Shown one piece after another: positions 25,039-34,107 of a stretch of DNA of 64,000 nt. This DNA is from an uncultured Spirochaetaceae bacterium (lineage in GTDB: Bacteria > Spirochaetota > Spirochaetia > Sphaerochaetales > Sphaerochaetaceae): positions 62,001 through 126,000 of the forward strand of contig CALXKJ010000006.1 of the NCBI GenBank assembly GCA_944388955.1, in the 5' to 3' direction. The position numbers and the translations under genes are program-made. Under the pieces are notes generated by a model. The model was not told the origin of the DNA. It did no database searches and was given only the letters and a program-made list of their open reading frames with translations. Each line of letters starts with the position of its first letter. Position 1 is the first letter of the stretch.

Positions 25039-26055
25039 ATGAAGAAACTTGCAGTCCTTCTGCTTATTGCAGTAGCACTCGTACTTCCGCTTACAGCTGG
25101 TGGCTCGAAAGATAGCTCAAGCACTTCAGCAAAGCAAACAGTTCTTACACTCTCAGAAGTCCATGCAGAGGGTTATCCTACAACTCTCGCAGATTATGAG
25201 TTTGCTCGTCTCGTAGAAGAGAGGACAGAGGGAAGAATCAAGATTGACGTCTATTCAGGCGGCACTCTCTATGGTGAGGAGACTGGCTCTATCGAAGCTC
25301 TCCAGATCGGTGACCTTGCATTCGCTCGTGTTTCTGCTTCTCCTGTTGCTTCTTATGTTCCAGCACTCAACGTTATCCAGCTTCCTTATCTCTACAGGGA
25401 CGGAGATCACATGTGGCAGGTTCTCAATGGACCTATCGGACAGCAGATGCTCGAGGAAATCCAGGCTTCTGGATCTGGTCTCGTAGGTCTCTGCTACTAC
25501 GATGCTGGTGCTAGAAACTTCTACACAAAGACTCCTATCTACTCTGTTGCTGACATGGCTGGTCTTAAGATCAGACTCCAGAACAACGCAATGATGGTTG
25601 AGATGGTTCAGCTTCTTGGTGGTAACGGTGTTACTGGTATCGGACCAAACGATGTTTACTCTGCTATCCAGCAGGGCACAATCGATGGTGCTGAGAACAA
25701 CTGGCCTACATACGAGTCAATGGGCGACTATCAGGTAGCTCCATACTTCGTACTTGACGGACACACAAGAGTTCCTGAGATTCTTCTCGCTTCTGAAGCT
25801 GTTCTCTCAACACTTGACCCAGCTGATGTCGAGATCATCAAGGAATGCGCAAAAGAGACACAGGCTTATGAGATTGAGCAGTGGGCACTCCGCGAAGCAT
25901 CTTCTGAGGAGAAGGTTGTTTCTGAAGGCGTAACTGTAACAGAGCTCACACCGGAAGCACTCGCAGAGTTCCAGACTAGAATGGAGCCTCTCTATGCTGA
26001 GTACGGCGCTGGTTATGAGGATCTCATCGCAGAAATCCAGAATACTGGACTCTGA
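25039..26055 (+). CDS. dctP: TRAP transporter substrate-binding protein (DctP family)
   Basis: 338 aa. Signal peptide MKKLAVLLLIAVALVLPLTAG is followed by Gly-Ser-Lys linker and a DctP domain: SEVHAEGYPTTLADYEFARLVEERTEGRIKI split over residues 36-67, and the conserved Arg-bearing ligand segment GLKIRLQNNAMM near residue 175, then GVTGIGPNDVYSAIQQGTIDGAENN. It captures an organic acid in the periplasm. AAGGAGG is 7 nt upstream. A hairpin separates it from the permeases. The ligand is unknown; the neighbouring PanE-like and cyclase genes suggest a keto or hydroxy acid (inference). Confidence 0.94.
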   Translation: MKKLAVLLLIAVALVLPLTAGGSKDSSSTSAKQTVLTLSEVHAEGYPTTLADYEFARLVEERTEGRIKIDVYSGGTLYGEETGSIEALQIGDLAFARVSASPVASYVPALNVIQLPYLYRDGDHMWQVLNGPIGQQMLEEIQASGSGLVGLCYYDAGARNFYTKTPIYSVADMAGLKIRLQNNAMMVEMVQLLGGNGVTGIGPNDVYSAIQQGTIDGAENNWPTYESMGDYQVAPYFVLDGHTRVPEILLASEAVLSTLDPADVEIIKECAKETQAYEIEQWALREASSEEKVVSEGVTVTELTPEALAEFQTRMEPLYAEYGAGYEDLIAEIQNTGL

Positions 26056-26066
26056 GTCTTGATATA

Positions 26067-26098
26067 ATACGGGGGATTTCTCTTCCCCCGTATTTTTG
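26067..26098 (+). terminator. intra-operon hairpin after dctP
   Basis: ATACGGGGGA (26067-26076) pairs perfectly with TCCCCCGTAT (26084-26093) and is followed by TTTTT. It probably trims read-through so the binding protein exceeds the permeases. Confidence 0.85.
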
Positions 26099-26118
26099 TT
26101 TTTATGGGAGGGCGGACT

Positions 26119-26784
26119 ATGTCCGGATCGTCGAAAACGAAATCCAGAAGCTGGCTTCTGGAGAATAAACTTGCAATTGACAGATCCCAGTATAAGAATG
26201 GCAAAGTGCCTTTTACAGCTTATATTGTTCTTGTCAATCACTGGTGTCATAAAATCATACTGACAATCGCTCAGATTGCAGTAGTCATAATGCTCTGTAC
26301 TGTTTTCATGAATGTTGTGCTTCGTTTCTGCTTCAACTCAGGAATAACATGGGCAGAGGAAATACCACGTCTGCTTGTCACTCTCTTTACATTCCTTGCT
26401 TGTGCAATCGGTGTAAGAGATCATATGCATATATCTGTCACTATGGTATATTCAAGATTCCGCAAAGGTGGAATTGCCAGAAAGCTTATGGATGTCCTTA
26501 CTGACATCTCTACACTTGTCTGTGGCATCTTCCTCTTATACTACGGCATCATGTATATAGTTAAGCTCAGGCCAGGTACACTGCCTATGACTGGCTGGCC
26601 GACATGGCTGCAGTATATTCCTGCACCTATTGGCGGATTCGTGATGGCATTCGATTCACTTCTATTCCTTTTCGGAATCCTTAAACCAGAAGATCTGCTT
26701 TACAGCGAGCCTGAAGTAGATTATCAGGAAATTCTCAAGCAGCAGGCTGCAGAGGCGGCTGCCGCAAAAGGAGGAAAGAACTGA
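26119..26784 (+). CDS. dctQ: TRAP transporter small permease (DctQ family)
   Basis: 221 aa with four membrane helices after a charged N-terminal stretch of about 50 residues. The DctQ pattern NVVLRFCFNSGITWAEEIPRLL is near residue 72, and IGVRDHMHISV follows. It forms the membrane complex with DctM. The start at 26119 has GGGAGG upstream; an ATG at 26104 lies before that site. The stop overlaps the dctM start by 1 nt. Confidence 0.92.
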   Translation: MSGSSKTKSRSWLLENKLAIDRSQYKNGKVPFTAYIVLVNHWCHKIILTIAQIAVVIMLCTVFMNVVLRFCFNSGITWAEEIPRLLVTLFTFLACAIGVRDHMHISVTMVYSRFRKGGIARKLMDVLTDISTLVCGIFLLYYGIMYIVKLRPGTLPMTGWPTWLQYIPAPIGGFVMAFDSLLFLFGILKPEDLLYSEPEVDYQEILKQQAAEAAAAKGGKN

Positions 26785-28175
26785 TGGCTAGTACAACTAT
26801 TGCTATAATCGTGCTCATCGGAGGTTTCTTCCTTCTGATGGCTTTGAAAGTGCCTGTGACATTCGCGATGCTCATCTCAACAATTGCATCAACTGCTTTT
26901 GTTCCTGGTACTAACCCGACTACAATGGTCAGAATGATGATTGATGGTGTAAGCAACTTCACGATGCTTGCAATTCCATTCTTCATCGTAATGGGTGAAA
27001 TCATGGCTGCTGGCCAGATTTCAGATAAGATTGTTGATCTCGCAAACCTCGCTGTCGGTCGTTTCCGCGGTGGACTTGCATATGTTAACTGTCTCGATTC
27101 GATGTTCTTCGGTGGTATCTCCGGCTCAGCCGTTGCTGACGTATCATCCCTTGGATCTGTTGTTATCCCGATGATGGTCAAGCAGGGCTATGACAGGGAG
27201 TTCACAGTCGGACTTACAGTCACAACTGCATGTCAGGGTGTTCTTATCCCACCATCACACAACATGGTTATCTACGCTCTTGCAGCAGGTGGCGGTGTCT
27301 CTATCGGACAGCTCTTCTATGCAGGCTTCGCGCCTGGAATCTGTCTTGGCCTTGGCTTCATGCTCATGTGTCTTATCCTTGGCAAGAAGTATAACTTCCC
27401 GAAGGGTGAGAAGATGTTCAAGGATGACAAAGTCAGATGGATCAAGATTTCACGCACGGAAATCAAGAGCAAGAACAAGAATGAAGAGCCAGTCAAGGGT
27501 GGTCTTACAATTGAATTCGGCAGGTGCATGATGGTTGTCGTCAACGCTATCCTTCCTATGTTCACACTTATAATCATCCTTGTAGGAACAGGTGCTGGTG
27601 TCTTTACAGCTACTGAAAGCTCCGCGGTTGCATGCTTCTACACATTCATTCTTACATACTTCATCTTCCGTGCTGACAAGCTCCGCAACTTCGGCAAGGT
27701 CATCAAGAACTCACTCAAGACGCTTGCTGTTGTTCTTACGCTCATCGCGACTGCTAAGGCTTTCGCTTATATGATGACACGTCTCAGGATTCCTGCAGCG
27801 ATTACAGATGGACTTATGGGGCTTTCAAGCAACCCTTATGTCATCCTTCTTATCATCAACCTCCTGCTTCTTATCCTTGGCTGTTTCATGGATATGGCAC
27901 CACTTATCATGATCATGACACCGATTCTGCTTCCTGTTGTTAAGGAGCTCGGAATGTCTCCGATACACTTCGGTATCGTCATCATCTTCAACCTTGCAAT
28001 CGGTCTTTGCACACCTCCTGTAGGCTCAGCTCTATTTGTTGGATGCGCTGTAGGAAAGACAACACTCGAAAGCACGGCGAAGAAGATGCTTCCTCTCTTT
28101 GCGGTAATGGTTACTATGCTTCTTGTCTTTACTTACGTTCCGTTTATTGCAAAGATTCCACTCTTCGGTTATTGA
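26784..28175 (+). CDS. dctM: TRAP transporter large permease (DctM family)
   Basis: 463 aa, about twelve membrane helices. DctM landmarks: AIPFFIVMGEIM near residue 72, GGISGSAVADVSSLGSVVIP near 113, IPPSHNMVIYA near 155, and LGCFMDMAPLIMIMTPILLPV near 365. It is the sodium-driven translocation subunit. RBS AAAGGAGG is within the end of dctQ. A terminator follows 14 nt after the stop. Confidence 0.95.
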   Translation: MASTTIAIIVLIGGFFLLMALKVPVTFAMLISTIASTAFVPGTNPTTMVRMMIDGVSNFTMLAIPFFIVMGEIMAAGQISDKIVDLANLAVGRFRGGLAYVNCLDSMFFGGISGSAVADVSSLGSVVIPMMVKQGYDREFTVGLTVTTACQGVLIPPSHNMVIYALAAGGGVSIGQLFYAGFAPGICLGLGFMLMCLILGKKYNFPKGEKMFKDDKVRWIKISRTEIKSKNKNEEPVKGGLTIEFGRCMMVVVNAILPMFTLIIILVGTGAGVFTATESSAVACFYTFILTYFIFRADKLRNFGKVIKNSLKTLAVVLTLIATAKAFAYMMTRLRIPAAITDGLMGLSSNPYVILLIINLLLLILGCFMDMAPLIMIMTPILLPVVKELGMSPIHFGIVIIFNLAIGLCTPPVGSALFVGCAVGKTTLESTAKKMLPLFAVMVTMLLVFTYVPFIAKIPLFGY

Positions 28176-28188
28176 TTGGGTATTCTAT

Positions 28189-28217
28189 GAAGTCTGCTTT
28201 CGGGCAGACTTCTTTTT
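28189..28217 (+). terminator. terminator of the TRAP operon
   Basis: GAAGTCTGC (28189-28197) pairs with GCAGACTTC (28204-28212), then TTTTT. The ribosome site AGGTG of trkA begins at its last base. Confidence 0.85.
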
Positions 28218-28226
28218 AGGTGTCTT

Positions 28227-29585
28227 ATGAATGTTCTTATAATAGGTGCAGGACGCAGAGGTCTGAGAATTGCTCAGCACCTTGCCGCGGAAAGCGCCTC
28301 TATTACTTTTCTTGACCGCAGCGCTTCACGATGTCAGATAGCGGAAGCGAAACTCGACTGTCTTTCTGTATGTGGTTCAGGTACAGATATCGAGAAGCTG
28401 AGAGAAGCCGGCGCTGAGTATGCCGACACAGTCATTGCGGTCACTGATTCAGATGAAATCAATATTGTAAGCTGTGGTATTGTCGCATCTGCTTTTCCTG
28501 ATGTCGTTAATACGATAGCTGTAATCAGATCCGCTGGATATCTTGGAGAGCAGGAACTTCCTCACATGATCCTGGGAATCACGCATCTTATCAATCCGGA
28601 CCTTGAGGGAGCGCTACGCATAGTCGATACAGTGAGATATGGGCTCTATCAGGACACGATAATCTTCCCCGATACGGATTTCATTCTCTTTACTGTACCA
28701 GAGGGTGTCGGGCTTATCAAAAGCGGACGGAAGGTTTCGGATTTGAGGAAAGAGATACCTTATGATTTCGTTGTAACAGCAATTTACAGGAAAGCTTCAG
28801 TCATCATTCCTTCAGGTGATACGGAAATAAAACCCGGCGATATCCTTGCTCTCATTACAGATAATGATCAGGCATACGCAGCACTCAGCGGCTCTAAAAA
28901 CAGTATCGTTTATTCAGAGCCTGATGATATAGTGATTCTCGGTGCGACCAGGATCACAAGATTCCTTCTAAACACCTTCACGCCTAGAGAAAGAAAACGT
29001 GTCAGACTGATTGAGAAAGATGAGAAGATGGCTGAAGAGTTCGCTTCTCTTTATCCGGAAATAATGGTATTGAATGCGTCTATTACCGATGAGCTTGTAT
29101 GGGAGAATGAGGATCTTGGCAGGTCCGATCTCTTTCTCAGCCTGACAGATAATGATGAGCTTAATATCGTGTCTTCCGGCTATGCGAAGAAAATCGGGGC
29201 AAAGAAGGCTATAGCCCAGATAAAGTCAAACACCAATTACGTCCAGTTTGCGCTCTCGCTTGATGTCGATGTCGCTCTCTCTATTACGGATGTCACGACC
29301 GATGCCGTGATAAGATTCCTCAGAGGCGATGGAATATCTGCGATGCACACACTGTTCAACGGCGATCTTGAAGTGTATGAGTATATCGTGCAGGAGGATT
29401 TCCGTTTCCTTGGCAAGAAGCTTAAGGAAGTGAAGTTCCACTCTCCGATAGTACTTGCGGGTGCTAAACGGCAGGATGGCAGCTCTTTTATTCCTGATGG
29501 AGAGTATGTGTTCTCGGCCGGTGATAGCCTTATTCTCGCGATCCGTCATGAGAACAGCGGTTATCTCAAGGAGCTTTTCCAGTGA
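28227..29585 (+). CDS. trkA: Trk system potassium uptake regulatory protein TrkA
   Basis: 452 aa, two RCK-N/RCK-C repeats. The first Rossmann motif is VLIIGAGRRGLRIAQHLA with the acidic end-of-strand residue in FLDRS; the second half starts near residue 232 with IVILGATRITRFLL. TrkA is the NAD(H)/ATP-binding cytoplasmic ring that gates TrkH. It overlaps trkH by 4 nt. The start lies only 9 nt beyond the preceding terminator, so expression depends on read-through or on a promoter inside dctM. Confidence 0.94.
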   Translation: MNVLIIGAGRRGLRIAQHLAAESASITFLDRSASRCQIAEAKLDCLSVCGSGTDIEKLREAGAEYADTVIAVTDSDEINIVSCGIVASAFPDVVNTIAVIRSAGYLGEQELPHMILGITHLINPDLEGALRIVDTVRYGLYQDTIIFPDTDFILFTVPEGVGLIKSGRKVSDLRKEIPYDFVVTAIYRKASVIIPSGDTEIKPGDILALITDNDQAYAALSGSKNSIVYSEPDDIVILGATRITRFLLNTFTPRERKRVRLIEKDEKMAEEFASLYPEIMVLNASITDELVWENEDLGRSDLFLSLTDNDELNIVSSGYAKKIGAKKAIAQIKSNTNYVQFALSLDVDVALSITDVTTDAVIRFLRGDGISAMHTLFNGDLEVYEYIVQEDFRFLGKKLKEVKFHSPIVLAGAKRQDGSSFIPDGEYVFSAGDSLILAIRHENSGYLKELFQ

Positions 29586-31033
29586 TCCACACACGCTCCG
29601 TTCTCAGATTGCTTGCTTATATACACATACTTGTCGCAGCTCTGATGTCCATTTCCCTGATAATGGCATTCTATTATGGGGAGAGCGAAGGTGTCAGGGC
29701 ATTCGGCATCACGGAAGTGGCCATGCTGACGTTTTCGCTTCTTCTGATTATAGGTACAAGAGGCGAGAATATCGTCATAAAAGCCAAAGACAGTTATCTT
29801 CTTGTTACTCTTACATGGGTTCTGGCGACTGCCTTCGGCGCTCTTCCTCTTTATCTTTCAGGTACGTTCGAGACGTATCCTCAGTGCTATTTCGAGATAA
29901 TGTCAGGTTTCACAACAACAGGAGCGACTGCGCTTTCCTCAATCGAGGACAAGATGAAATCCATCCTCTTCTGGAGAAACATGACGAACTGGCTCGGAGG
30001 GATGGGAATAGTTGTTCTCTTCGTTGCGCTCCTTCCATTCATGGGTACAAGAGGAACAAGCCTTGTCGGTGCTGAATCGGTAGGTCCTACAAAAGACAAG
30101 CTTACACCGAAAATCCAGCATACTGCATTCGCGCTCTGGGCAATATATGCATTCTTCTCACTTGTCCAGACATTGCTTCTCTGGATCAAGATACCTCTCT
30201 TCGATGCTGTGACTGTAATGTTCGGCACAATGGGGGCGGCAGGATTCGCGCCTCGTAATTCTTCCATCGGAAGCTATCATTCCGCATATGTCGATATCGT
30301 TGTCACGATATTCATGATTATAGCGGGATCGAACTTCGCGCTTTACTTCAAGGTGCTTAAAGGCCGCTGGAGAGATGCGATAAAAGATGCGGAGCTGAGG
30401 CAGTATCTGCTGATTATAACTGTCTTTACGCTGCTTATTACCCTCAATCTCAATGCATCTAATTCCTTCGGCAGCTTCTTTACAGCAATGCGCTATGCGG
30501 CATTCCATGTAGCGTCGATTATCACAACAACAGGATTTGCCACGTTCGACTACAATTTCTGGCCGGCATTCTCGAAAGTCCTGCTTGTGATGCTCTTCTT
30601 TGTCGGAGGCTGTGCGGGCTCTGCTGGCGGTGGCATAAAAGTTATAAGAATTTCGATGCTGCTTTCGCTTGCAAAGAATGCGATAAGGAAAAGACTTCAT
30701 CCTGAAGCAGTTACGCCTCTGATTTACTCTGGGAGCATCGTCAAGCCCGATGTGATTCTCTCTGTAGCGGGTTTTGTCGCAGCTTATATCCTCACGGGAT
30801 TCATAGGTACGCTTCTTTTCTCTCTTTCCGGGTATGGTTTTGAGACATGCTTTACCGCAAGTTTCCTTCTTCTCGGGAACATAGGAATAGGTATGGCTGA
30901 TGTAGGACCGTCAGGGAATTTCTCGATATTCTCCGATGCAATCCTTTCTGTCGGCTCATTCCTGATGCTTGTAGGCAGGCTTGAGCTCTTCACAGTCTAT
31001 GCGCTTTTCACTAGATCGTTCTGGAAGAGATGA
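29582..31033 (+). CDS. trkH: Trk system potassium uptake protein TrkH
   Basis: 483 aa with about ten membrane helices and four P-loop selectivity segments: SGFTTTGATAL near residue 106, GAAGFAPRN near 220, TTGFATFDYNFW near 318, and GNIGIGMADVGPSG near 436. It conducts potassium with TrkA. Start is GTG in a GTGA overlap with trkA. A terminator follows at 31058. Confidence 0.95.
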   Translation: MIHTRSVLRLLAYIHILVAALMSISLIMAFYYGESEGVRAFGITEVAMLTFSLLLIIGTRGENIVIKAKDSYLLVTLTWVLATAFGALPLYLSGTFETYPQCYFEIMSGFTTTGATALSSIEDKMKSILFWRNMTNWLGGMGIVVLFVALLPFMGTRGTSLVGAESVGPTKDKLTPKIQHTAFALWAIYAFFSLVQTLLLWIKIPLFDAVTVMFGTMGAAGFAPRNSSIGSYHSAYVDIVVTIFMIIAGSNFALYFKVLKGRWRDAIKDAELRQYLLIITVFTLLITLNLNASNSFGSFFTAMRYAAFHVASIITTTGFATFDYNFWPAFSKVLLVMLFFVGGCAGSAGGGIKVIRISMLLSLAKNAIRKRLHPEAVTPLIYSGSIVKPDVILSVAGFVAAYILTGFIGTLLFSLSGYGFETCFTASFLLLGNIGIGMADVGPSGNFSIFSDAILSVGSFLMLVGRLELFTVYALFTRSFWKR

Positions 31034-31057
31034 GACTCTATATTGACATTAGAGCAT

Positions 31058-31097
31058 CCGTCTGGTACTGATTTCGTCGTACTGGACGGTTTTCTTT
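31058..31097 (+). terminator. terminator of trkAH
   Basis: CCGTCTGGTAC (31058-31068) pairs with GTACTGGACGG (31079-31089), 11 bp including two G-U pairs, followed by TTTTC. Confidence 0.8.
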
Positions 31098-31118
31098 TCT
31101 GACAATGGGGTGAGATGA

Positions 31119-32468
31119 ATGAGAAATGAAGCACAGCATGCGCTTTTCGCGAAAACCAGGACAAGGAGTCTTTTCTTCAGAGCCGCGATACCTGGAGCTA
31201 TAGGGATGCTTGCATCCGCGATGTATCAGACGCTTGACGGTATCTACGTCGGACACTTTCTCGGGGCAACGGCTTTTGCCTCTGTCAATCTTGCAATGCC
31301 GTTTGTAATCATAAACTTTGCGATTGCGGATCTTATCGGAGTTGGATCTTCCGTTCCGATTTCGATAGCCCTTGGCGAAGGCCGTAAGCATGATGCCGAT
31401 GCGATATTCTCGCTCGCTATAGCTCTTATCATTCTTTCTGGTTTTGCAATGGGGGCTGCGATGTTCGTGCTGGCACCGCTGTTTATGCGCATGATGGGCG
31501 CTGATGGTGATTTCGCTGCAAACGCGGTGATGTACCTGAGAATGTATGCGGTGATGTCTCCTGTCTCTACGATGGTATTCGCGACCGATAATTATCTCCG
31601 CATCTGCGGTAGGATACGGACAAGCATGCTTCTCAACATCTTCCTCTCTGTTTTCTGTGCGGTCGTGGAATTTCTGTTCCTTGGTGTCTTCGGTTTCGGT
31701 ATATGGGCCGCAGCATTCGCGTCCTGTCTTGGCATGGCTTTGATCACGCTTGTATCTCTCATGATGTTCAGGAATGGCAGACTGGCACTGTCTTTCGTTA
31801 AGCCTGTGCTTGATGCCAAGGTAGTGAGGAAGATCTTCGCGTGCGGTCTCCCGAGTTTTCTGAATAACATCGCAGGAAGACTGACATCGATTGTAATGAA
31901 TATCATCCTTGTGCGCATCGGAGGTGAGAGCGCTGTATCTGTCTATGGCGTCCTGATGTATGCTGACGGAATCATCCTGCCTGTGATGTATGGATCGTGT
32001 GATTCATTGCAGCCTGCAGTAGGCTATAATTGGGGAGCAGGATATCCATCAAGGGTCAGAAGCATCGAGAAGCATTGCTTTATGACATCATTCCTTCTTT
32101 GCATGTTTGCCTTCTCTGTTTGTTTCTTCTGCCCTGATTTCATTGTCAATTCTTTCATCTCTGGTGAGATACCGCCGTACGCATCGCTGGCTGTCATTGT
32201 TTTCTCTTTCACGTATATTACACGCTGGCTTTCCTTCTCAACCCAGAGCTTCATGCTTGCTATTGAGAAGTCGTTGTATGCTACTGTGATTTCCATTTCC
32301 ATGGCATTTGTATTTCCAATGCTTCTGATTCTCTCTCTCGGCTGGATGGGGCTCGATGGAATATGGCTGAACTTCCCGCTTACATCACTTCTTGGGGCGA
32401 TTCTGTCAATGATGATCCTTGTTCATGTCAGGAAGGATATATTGCGGAAAGACAATCCAATTGAGTAA
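31119..32468 (+). CDS. MATE family efflux transporter
   Basis: 449 aa, twelve predicted helices in two MatE halves. The opening AIPGAIGMLASAMYQTLDGIYVG and the mid-protein CGLPSFLNNIAGRL match the DinF/NorM-like group. MATE proteins export organic cations or drugs by Na+ or H+ antiport. GGGGTGAG precedes the ATG by 4 nt. It stands alone between the trk terminator and the nucleoside-importer promoter. Substrate is unknown. Confidence 0.9.
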   Translation: MRNEAQHALFAKTRTRSLFFRAAIPGAIGMLASAMYQTLDGIYVGHFLGATAFASVNLAMPFVIINFAIADLIGVGSSVPISIALGEGRKHDADAIFSLAIALIILSGFAMGAAMFVLAPLFMRMMGADGDFAANAVMYLRMYAVMSPVSTMVFATDNYLRICGRIRTSMLLNIFLSVFCAVVEFLFLGVFGFGIWAAAFASCLGMALITLVSLMMFRNGRLALSFVKPVLDAKVVRKIFACGLPSFLNNIAGRLTSIVMNIILVRIGGESAVSVYGVLMYADGIILPVMYGSCDSLQPAVGYNWGAGYPSRVRSIEKHCFMTSFLLCMFAFSVCFFCPDFIVNSFISGEIPPYASLAVIVFSFTYITRWLSFSTQSFMLAIEKSLYATVISISMAFVFPMLLILSLGWMGLDGIWLNFPLTSLLGAILSMMILVHVRKDILRKDNPIE

Positions 32469-32556
32469 AGAATGCTCAATAATGAATAAGCTTACTTTTC
32501 TCTGTTATTATTTGATCGGCTCATGATTTTCTGTCATATTTCCTGCTCAGCTGTGC

Positions 32557-32562
32557 TAGAAT
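32557..32562 (+). promoter_or_regulatory. extended -10 element before the nucleoside-type ABC operon
   Basis: TGCTAGAAT (TGn plus TAGAAT at 32557-32562) lies 18 nt before the TTG start. The same nine bases precede the deaminase gene at 39215 on the other strand. No strong -35 is visible. Confidence 0.45.
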
Positions 32563-32580
32563 AAGCTCAGAGGTAATGCT

Positions 32581-34107
32581 TTGGATACAAAATATGCAAT
32601 TGAAATGAAAGGCATCACAAAGCGCTTCGGGCAGGTCGTTGCCAATGATAGTATCAACCTAACAATAAAGAGAGGTGAGATACTTGCGCTTCTCGGAGAG
32701 AATGGAAGCGGAAAAACCACGCTTATGAATATGCTCTCCGGAATCTATCAGCCTGATGAAGGTGAAATCTACAAAGACGGAAAGCTCATTTATATCCATT
32801 CGCCGCGTGAGGCCTATGAGCATGGTATCGGTATGATACATCAGCATTATAAACTCATAGAAGTCTTCACCGCTGCGCAGAATATATTGCTTGGCCTTGA
32901 TGAGAAGATGGATATAAAAGGCGCAAATCTGAAAGTAAAGGAAATCTGCGAGCGTTATGGTTTTGACATAGAGCCGACAACGAAGGTCTATGATATGTCT
33001 GTTTCCCAGAAGCAGACAGTTGAGATTGTCAAAGTTCTCTATCGCGGTGCTGAGATTCTCATTCTTGATGAGCCTACAGCTGTTCTTACGCCTCAGGAGA
33101 CAGATACGCTTTTCGAAGTCCTTCGGAACATGAAGAAGGATGGAAAAGCCATAGTCATAATAACCCATAAGCTCAATGAGGTTATGGAAGTATCAGATAA
33201 GGTTGCGGTTCTTCGCAAGGGTGAGTATATCGGAACGGTAGAGACGAGAAATACCAATCCTCAAGCTCTCACAGATATGATGGTTGGTCACTCTGTAGCG
33301 CTTAATATAAACAGGCCGCTCTATGAGAATCCTCATAAAAAGCTTGTGGTTGAGAATCTCACATGCGTTGACGAAGAAGGCATAAAGAAACTTGATAACG
33401 TCTCATTCATAGCCAATACAGGTGAAATCCTTGGTGTTGCTGGCATTTCAGGCTCTGGGCAGAAGGAGTTGCTTGAAGCGATAGCCGGCCTCTATCCTGT
33501 TAAGAATGGCAGTATCCGTGTGGTTGATGACAAAGATAACGAGACGGAGCTCGTGGGTAAGACCCCAAGAAAGATCAGAGAGGCTGGTGTCGGGATGGCA
33601 TTCGTGCCAGAGGATCGTCTCGGAATGGGGCTTGTAGGCTCCATGGGCATGACTGGAAATATGCTTCTCCGTTCCTGGAAGAATGGTAAAGGAGCATTCC
33701 TTAAGAAGAAGGAGCCTGAGAATCTGGCGAACAGGGTCATGGAAGAGCTTGAGGTCGTAACTCCCAGTATCGATTTTCCTGTCAGGAGGCTTTCAGGCGG
33801 AAATGTCCAGAAAGTCCTTGTCGGACGAGAGATATCGAATGAGCCGTCAGTTCTAATGACCGCATATGCTGTCCGCGGTCTCGATATAAATACATCATAT
33901 ACAATCTACAACCTCCTTACAGAGCAGAAGATGAAAGGTGCCGCGGTTGTTTACGTAGGAGAGGATCTTGATGTTCTCCTTGAGCTTGCTGATAGGATCC
34001 TCGTGTTATGCGGAGGCCGGGTTTCTGGGATTGTCGATGCTCGTACAACTACCAAGGAAGAGGTCGGACTTATGATGACGCAGATAGGGGAGGATGTTGA
34101 TGAGTGA
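32581..34107 (+). CDS. nucleoside/simple-sugar-type ABC transporter ATPase (two ABC domains)
   Basis: 508 aa, duplicated ABC protein of the RbsA/YufO group. First half: Walker A GENGSGKTT near 39-47, Q-loop MIHQHYKL, signature MSVSQKQTVEIVKVL, Walker B ILILDEPTAVLTP. Second half: GISGSGQKE near 285, FVPEDRLGMGLV, signature RLSGGNVQKVLVGREI, but Walker B reads VLMTAYAVRGLD, unlike the usual AQPTRGLD. With two permeases and a BMP-type binding protein downstream, it probably imports nucleosides. The start is TTG with AGAGGT 6 nt upstream. Confidence 0.92.
   Translation: MDTKYAIEMKGITKRFGQVVANDSINLTIKRGEILALLGENGSGKTTLMNMLSGIYQPDEGEIYKDGKLIYIHSPREAYEHGIGMIHQHYKLIEVFTAAQNILLGLDEKMDIKGANLKVKEICERYGFDIEPTTKVYDMSVSQKQTVEIVKVLYRGAEILILDEPTAVLTPQETDTLFEVLRNMKKDGKAIVIITHKLNEVMEVSDKVAVLRKGEYIGTVETRNTNPQALTDMMVGHSVALNINRPLYENPHKKLVVENLTCVDEEGIKKLDNVSFIANTGEILGVAGISGSGQKELLEAIAGLYPVKNGSIRVVDDKDNETELVGKTPRKIREAGVGMAFVPEDRLGMGLVGSMGMTGNMLLRSWKNGKGAFLKKKEPENLANRVMEELEVVTPSIDFPVRRLSGGNVQKVLVGREISNEPSVLMTAYAVRGLDINTSYTIYNLLTEQKMKGAAVVYVGEDLDVLLELADRILVLCGGRVSGIVDARTTTKEEVGLMMTQIGEDVDE

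Noticed and set aside
24486-25124. 212-codon minus-strand frame over the cyclase and dctP start
   Set aside because: Antisense to two well-supported genes; Ser-rich with no family.
30158-30700. 180-codon minus-strand frame in trkH
   Set aside because: Antisense shadow of a highly conserved gene; low-complexity basic protein with no recognisable domain.
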